Source of the DNA: VRUE01 sp036265675
GTDB lineage: Bacteria; Actinomycetota; Thermoleophilia; Solirubrobacterales; 70-9
Reading direction: 5' to 3'
Assembly: GCA_036265675.1 (NCBI GenBank)
Contig: DATAOP010000065.1
Coordinates: 1-12,587, forward strand
DNA: 12,587 nt
This document shows, piece by piece, positions 9,653-12,587 of this stretch. The notes beneath the pieces were generated by a model. That model was not told the origin of the DNA. It saw nothing but the letters and a program-made list of their open reading frames with translations, and made no database searches. Both the position numbers and the translations under genes were made by a program. Within the stretch, counting starts at the first letter, position 1; each line of letters begins with the position of its first letter.

Positions 9653-9659
9653 GAAATCG

Positions 9660-9666
9660 AAAGGAG
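9660..9666 (+). promoter_or_regulatory. Strong Shine-Dalgarno facing an ATT codon upstream of carD
   Basis: AAAGGAG at 9660-9666 is the best match to the anti-Shine-Dalgarno that I see in the window. Six nt after it, in the carD frame, is ATT (9673-9675). No ATG, GTG or TTG lies at the right distance in any frame. It supports, but does not prove, initiation at ATT. Confidence 0.45.
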
Positions 9667-9699
9667 CGAGCGATTCCTGAGCTAGAGGAAGTAGTCGAG

Positions 9700-10227
9700 G
9701 TGACCGAGGTGGACGTCGAATACGTCTGCGACTTCGAGGAGGGGGACAAGGTCGTCTACCCCCACCACGGAGCGGGCCTCGTGATGAAGAAAGAAATCCG
9801 CGAGCTGATGGGGGAGAAGCGGGAATACCTGACGATCAAAATCCTCCACAACGAGCTCACCGTGATGGTCCCGTGCGAAAACGCGGGCAAGGCTGGGCTG
9901 CGACGCGTGATCGACGAGGAAGAAATCAAGAAGGTCACCGACGTCCTCACCGACGACGTGTCCGAGATGCCGAAGAACTGGAATCGGCGCTTCAAGTACA
10001 ACCGCGAGAAGATCAAGACCGGTGACGTGTTCGAGCTGGCCGAGGTCGTCCGGAACCTGGCGATCCGGGAGATGGAAAAGGGGCTCTCGACCGGCGAGAA
10101 GCAGATGTACACGCGGGCCAAGAAGATCCTCGCGTCCGAGTTCATGTACGCCCTCGACAAGGACGAGGAGGGCGCGGAGGAGTACCTGGACGGCCTGCTG
10201 GAGGGGCGCTTCGCCGCCACCGCGTAG
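9700..10227 (+). CDS. carD: CarD family transcriptional regulator
   Basis: RNA polymerase-binding factor that stabilises open complexes at rRNA and housekeeping promoters; essential in mycobacteria. From GTG 9700 it has 175 aa. The N-terminal Tudor-like RNAP-interaction domain starts at FEEGDKVVYPHHGAGLV (12-28). The C-terminal helical DNA-binding domain contains Trp94 (in KNWNRRFKYN), matching the Trp that wedges into the minor groove at the -10 upstream edge, followed by the KGLSTGEKQMYTRAKKILA helices (128-146). The start is uncertain. GTG 9700 has AGAGGA 10 nt upstream and GTG 9709 is also possible. ATT 9673 would give 184 aa with an acidic N-terminus and has the better Shine-Dalgarno. 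No ATG, GTG or TTG lies in frame between 9700 and well inside disA. It follows disA and precedes ispD by 10 nt, as in mycobacterial gene order. Confidence 0.95.
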   Translation: MTEVDVEYVCDFEEGDKVVYPHHGAGLVMKKEIRELMGEKREYLTIKILHNELTVMVPCENAGKAGLRRVIDEEEIKKVTDVLTDDVSEMPKNWNRRFKYNREKIKTGDVFELAEVVRNLAIREMEKGLSTGEKQMYTRAKKILASEFMYALDKDEEGAEEYLDGLLEGRFAATA

Positions 10228-10237
10228 TCCAGGCGCT

Positions 10238-10951
10238 GTAACAGCGGTCATCGCCGCCGCCGGCTCCGGTCAGAGGTTGGTGGGAGCCGGCGGCCCGAAG
10301 GCCTTCGTCGAGTTGGCGGGCAGGCCGATGGTCGAGTGGTCGATCGAGGCCCTTCGCGGAGCCGGGTCGGTCGGCGAGATCGTCGTCGCCGCCCCTCCCG
10401 GCGCCGAGCACGAGCACGAGTTCACCGGCGGGGATCTGTTCGTCGTCGCCGGCGGCGAGATGCGGGCGGAATCCGTCCGCAACGGCCTCGAGCGGGTCGA
10501 GACCGAGCTGGTTGCGATCCACGACGCGGCGCGGCCGCTGCTGACCGCGGAGCTGGTCGAGGAGGTGATCGCGGCGCTCGTCGCGGACCCCGGTGCCGAC
10601 GGCGCAATCGCCGCCGCGCCGGTGTCCGACACGATCAAGCGCGCCGCTCCCCGCTCGAGGAGTGCATTTGCCTCGCTGGAGGGGGCAAATGCACACCTCG
10701 CGGTCGAGGAGACGGTGGATCGGGCCGAGCTGTGGGCGGCGCAGACGCCGCAGGTGTTCCGAGTCGAGACGCTGCGGCGGGCGCTCGAGGCCGATCCGGA
10801 GGCGGTCGCGGCGGCGACCGACGAGGCGATGCTGGTCGAGGCCGCCGGCGGCCGCGTCCTCATCCACCCCGCCCCGGCCGCCAACATCAAGGTCACGACG
10901 CCGCTCGACCTTCGCGTCGCCGAGCTGCTCCTCGCCGAGCGCGACGGCTGA
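10238..10951 (+). CDS. ispD: 2-C-methyl-D-erythritol 4-phosphate cytidylyltransferase, with internal palindromic insertion
   Basis: Third step of the MEP isoprenoid pathway: CTP plus MEP gives CDP-ME. About 237 aa. Visible motifs: nucleotide-binding AAAGSGQR (6-13) with Lys21 in GGPKAF, HDAARP (95-100), PVSDTIK (128-134), DRAELWAAQTPQVF (161-174), TDEA (194-197) and NIKVTTPLDL (216-225), so the catalytic set is complete. Two oddities. First, no ATG, GTG or TTG exists in frame between 10022, deep inside carD, and 10277, which is already past the CTP loop. By homology the protein should begin at GTA 10238 (V-T-A-V-I), 10 nt after the carD stop. Second, residues about 138-155 are an insertion relative to typical IspD and are encoded by a long palindrome. 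ispF does not follow; the next gene converges after 3 nt. Confidence 0.93.
   Translation, partial: VTAVIAAAGSGQRLVGAGGPKAFVELAGRPMVEWSIEALRGAGSVGEIVVAAPPGAEHEHEFTGGDLFVVAGGEMRAESVRNGLERVETELVAIHDAARPLLTAELVEEVIAALVADPGADGAIAAAPVSDTIKRAAPRSRSAFASLEGANAHLAVEETVDRAELWAAQTPQVFRVETLRRALEADPEAVAAATDEAMLVEAAGGRVLIHPAPAANIKVTTPLDLRVAELLLAERDG
10651..10703 (+). repeat. In-frame palindromic element inside ispD
   Basis: A long inverted repeat. The left arm is 10651-10672 and the right arm 10684-10703, with an 11-nt loop. The inner 11 bp are perfect (GTGCATTTGCC at 10662-10672, GGCAAATGCAC at 10684-10694). The outer part matches as CCGC and GAGG blocks with one mismatch and a two-base TC bulge. The core is AT-rich, unlike its surroundings, and brings codons rare here (TTT, AAT, GCA). 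It encodes RSRSAFASLEGANAHLA in frame, at a loop that is shorter in other IspD proteins. It resembles a small palindromic repeat that inserted without breaking the gene. I see no second copy in the window. Confidence 0.75.
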
Positions 10952-10954
10952 GAC

Positions 10955-11155
10955 TCAGCGCAGCAGGACCCAGACCAGGGCGGCGGCGAAGAAGAGCTGG
11001 CCGACTCCGAAGGCCACGCCGAGATTGATCGCGCCGAAGATCGTCGCCACCCCCACCCCGACCGCAAACGCGGCCGCCAGGATCGCCAGTTGGGCGGCGG
11101 GCGGCAGCCGCCTAGGCACTTCCGGCTCGCTTGCGGCGGTCGAGGTGTCGCTCAT
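10955..11155 (-). CDS. Small two-TM membrane protein, unknown function
   Basis: I do not recognise a family. 66 aa from ATG 11155: a soluble N-terminus with Pro/Glu (MSDTSTAASEPEVPRRLPPA), then two hydrophobic segments (about residues 22-43 and 47-65) ending in WVLLR. A longer version from ATG 11236 (93 aa) would overlap the upstream gene by 125 nt, so the shorter start, with a 44-nt overlap, is preferred. No Shine-Dalgarno is seen in front of either. It overlaps the end of the DUF389 gene in another frame on the same strand, consistent with translational coupling and a joint membrane role. It converges on ispD with 3 nt between stops. Confidence 0.6.
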   Translation of the reverse strand: MSDTSTAASEPEVPRRLPPAAQLAILAAAFAVGVGVATIFGAINLGVAFGVGQLFFAAALVWVLLR

Positions 11156-12140
11156 GGCGGGTCCGACGATCGTCGGCTGGTAGCCCGGCGTCCGTCCTCG
11201 ACCGGTCGCCGAGGTGGCGGTTGCGTCGCCGCTCATACAGCACCCGCTGGAGAAAGAGCGTGAACACGCCGGCCACGACGATCGCCGAGAGGTTGATGCT
11301 GAGCTGGAGCATCGCGCCGCGCCAGTCCGACCAATTTGCGAGCGCCGCCGAGACCCCGATGTTGGCGGCGGCGGGGATCGTCGTCACCGAGACGAGGACC
11401 CCGATCAGTGCCCCCGACTTGGTAGAGGTCAGGGACAGCATCCCGGCGGCCCCGGCGAAGAGGGCGACGATCAATGAGAACTCTTCCGGCTTGACGATGA
11501 ACCTGACCAGGTCGTTTTCGGAACTGTGGAAATTGGAGTCGAGGATCCCGATCGCGACACAGAAGAGCGTGAACAGGAAGGCGGCGCTGATTCCGATCGG
11601 AAAGCCGACCGCGAGTGCGGCCAGCGAGCGCACCGCCACCCCCCGACGCCGCTCGATCACGGCGACGCAGAGCCCCGCCAGCGGCCCGAACTCGGGCCCG
11701 ACGATCATCGCCCCCACGATCAGAATCGGCGAGCCGACGAAGATGCCGACCGAGGCGATCAGGCAGGCCAGAGTAAGGAAAGCGACGAATGTGCCCGACA
11801 GCTCGGTGCTCTCCGACGTGCGCGACTCGACCTCCTCCCAGACGACTGCGTCGGCGCCGGCGCCGCTCGCCGCCTCTTCTGCTTCTCTCGCGGCATCCGA
11901 GATCTGCGAGTCGATCTCGTCGATCGAGATCGAGCCCCTGCGCCCGACACCGAGCTCTTTCATGTCCTCGACGAGGACGCTCGCGTCCTCGCGGGCGATG
12001 TCGCACAGGATCACATCGCCGCGCGGCTTCAGGGCGGCGCCGTCGAGACGGACCAGATTGCAGGTCGAGCTCGAGGCTTCGAGCAGCGCGATCACCTTCT
12101 CGGTCAGGTCATGCGGTGCGACGATCCGCAGGTGGACCAT
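11112..12140 (-). CDS. DUF389 domain membrane protein (TIGR00341-like)
   Basis: Integral membrane protein of unknown function, 342 aa. The N-terminal soluble part (1 to about 75: MVHLRIVAPHDLTEKVIALL...) looks like a small ferredoxin/ACT-like regulatory domain. It is followed by an Ala/Glu-rich linker. The DUF389 core starts at SGTFVAFLTLACLIASVG with SPILIVGAMIVGPEFGPLAG, the family signature, and continues through about six hydrophobic segments to about residue 305. A strongly basic tail of about 40 residues (RRRNRHLGDRSRTD...) follows. ATG 12140 is chosen because the longer GTG start (12191) would overlap the divergent PHP gene. GGATAC lies 9 nt upstream of the ATG on the minus strand, with no Shine-Dalgarno. 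The small membrane protein overlaps its 3' end by 44 nt. Confidence 0.88.
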   Translation of the reverse strand: MVHLRIVAPHDLTEKVIALLEASSSTCNLVRLDGAALKPRGDVILCDIAREDASVLVEDMKELGVGRRGSISIDEIDSQISDAAREAEEAASGAGADAVVWEEVESRTSESTELSGTFVAFLTLACLIASVGIFVGSPILIVGAMIVGPEFGPLAGLCVAVIERRRGVAVRSLAALAVGFPIGISAAFLFTLFCVAIGILDSNFHSSENDLVRFIVKPEEFSLIVALFAGAAGMLSLTSTKSGALIGVLVSVTTIPAAANIGVSAALANWSDWRGAMLQLSINLSAIVVAGVFTLFLQRVLYERRRNRHLGDRSRTDAGLPADDRRTRHERHLDRRKRAGSA

Positions 12141-12170
12141 GGCGGCAGGGTATCCGCGCACAGGGTCACC

Positions 12171-12176
12171 TAGGCT
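12171..12176 (+). promoter_or_regulatory. Candidate -10 box for leaderless PHP gene
   Basis: TAGGCT fits the TANNNT -10 pattern and ends 7 nt before GTG 12184, so transcription would begin at the start codon. This is the usual layout of leaderless actinobacterial genes. No clear -35 is visible in the 43-nt divergent gap, and no Shine-Dalgarno precedes the GTG. Confidence 0.4.
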
Positions 12177-12183
12177 CACAACC

Positions 12184-12587
12184 GTGCTCACCGACTACCA
12201 CCTCCACCTCCGGCCCGACGAGGACGGGACCACGGCCGAGCGCTACTTCACGACCGAGAACGTCGATCGGTACCGCGAGGCGGCCGAGGCGGCGGGCATC
12301 GCCGAGCTCGGCGTCTCCGAGCACATCCACCGCTTCACCCAGTCGCTCGAGCTCTGGGACCACCCGTTTTGGCGCGAACAGGCCAGGGACGACCTCGACT
12401 CCTACTGCGAGTTCGTCCGCGGCACCGAGCTGCGGCTCGGGATCGAGATGGACTTCGTCCCCGGTGCCGAGGACCGCACCGCGAACCTGCTCGAGGCGCG
12501 CGACTTCGACTACGTCATCGGCTCGGTCCACTTCGTCGGCGACGAGGCGGTCGACCACGAGGGGTTCGACATCTGGGAGGACGCCGG
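12184..12587 (+). CDS. PHP-domain phosphoesterase, histidinol-phosphatase-like (3'-truncated)
   Basis: Metal-dependent phosphoesterase of the PHP superfamily, probably histidinol-phosphatase (HisJ/HisK type, which removes phosphate from L-histidinol phosphate) or a relative. 134 residues are visible before the window ends. Motif I is the N-terminal DYHLHLRPDE (4-13), with the HxH metal ligands. Motif II is GVSEHIHRF. Further PHP motifs are GIEMDF (the Glu ligand) and IGSVHFV (the His ligand). The order and spacing fit the histidinol-phosphatase branch, but PHP proteins are hard to assign by sequence alone. The GTG start follows a candidate leaderless -10. It is divergent from the DUF389 gene with 43 nt between them. 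Confidence 0.87.
   Translation, partial: MLTDYHLHLRPDEDGTTAERYFTTENVDRYREAAEAAGIAELGVSEHIHRFTQSLELWDHPFWREQARDDLDSYCEFVRGTELRLGIEMDFVPGAEDRTANLLEARDFDYVIGSVHFVGDEAVDHEGFDIWEDA

Noticed and set aside
9520..9699. Upstream extension of carD into disA from 9520
   Set aside because: Overlaps the HhH end of disA, and the added Arg/Ser-rich residues are unlike CarD proteins.
10022..10237. Upstream extension of ispD from GTG 10022
   Set aside because: It would overlap carD by about 200 nt with an Arg/Ser-rich sequence lacking any Leu, Val or Met after the start, typical of a shadow frame.

Overview
The window is very GC-rich, densely coding DNA with strong G/C preference at third codon positions, many GTG/TTG starts and few Shine-Dalgarno sequences. 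The gene set (ClpC with a UVR domain, DisA, CarD and a secreted protein with delta-60 and Lys-rich GGxGKD repeats) fits a high-GC Actinobacteriota genome, most likely a Thermoleophilia/Solirubrobacterales-type organism. The phylum is well supported; the class is my inference from protein style.

Layout: lysS (5'-truncated, +) is followed by a 180-nt structured leader and clpC (+, TTG start). Converging on clpC with only 3 nt between stops is a secreted repeat protein (-). Divergent from it is a two-gene + strand unit: an aldo/keto-reductase-fold protein and, 4 nt later, a 14-TM DHA2-type MFS exporter. After a 92-nt gap with several inverted repeats come disA, carD and ispD on +. ispD converges, again with a 3-nt gap, on a small membrane protein and a DUF389 membrane protein, which overlap on the - strand. 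A PHP-domain histidinol-phosphatase-like gene starts divergently and runs off the right edge. No tRNA, rRNA, IS element or CRISPR array is visible, and no gene-free stretch exceeds about 180 nt.

How it fits together: lysS, clpC, disA, carD and ispD are scattered members of a stress/housekeeping neighbourhood that is conserved in Gram-positive bacteria (lysS-lsr2-clpC1 ... radA-disA ... carD-ispD-ispF in mycobacteria; clpC-radA-disA-ispD-ispF in Bacillus). Here lsr2 is absent between lysS and clpC. radA is absent before disA, where a block of three accessory genes (secreted protein, reductase, exporter) sits instead. ispF does not follow ispD.

The most unusual signal is a 53-nt near-perfect palindrome with an AT-rich core inside ispD. 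It encodes about 14 to 18 extra in-frame residues at a variable loop and looks like a palindromic element inserted in a coding gene. Next come the apparent lack of a canonical start codon for ispD, a possible ATT start for carD behind the best Shine-Dalgarno in the window, related TCCCG/CGGGA inverted repeats upstream of clpC and disA, and an aldo/keto reductase that lacks two of the four catalytic tetrad residues.
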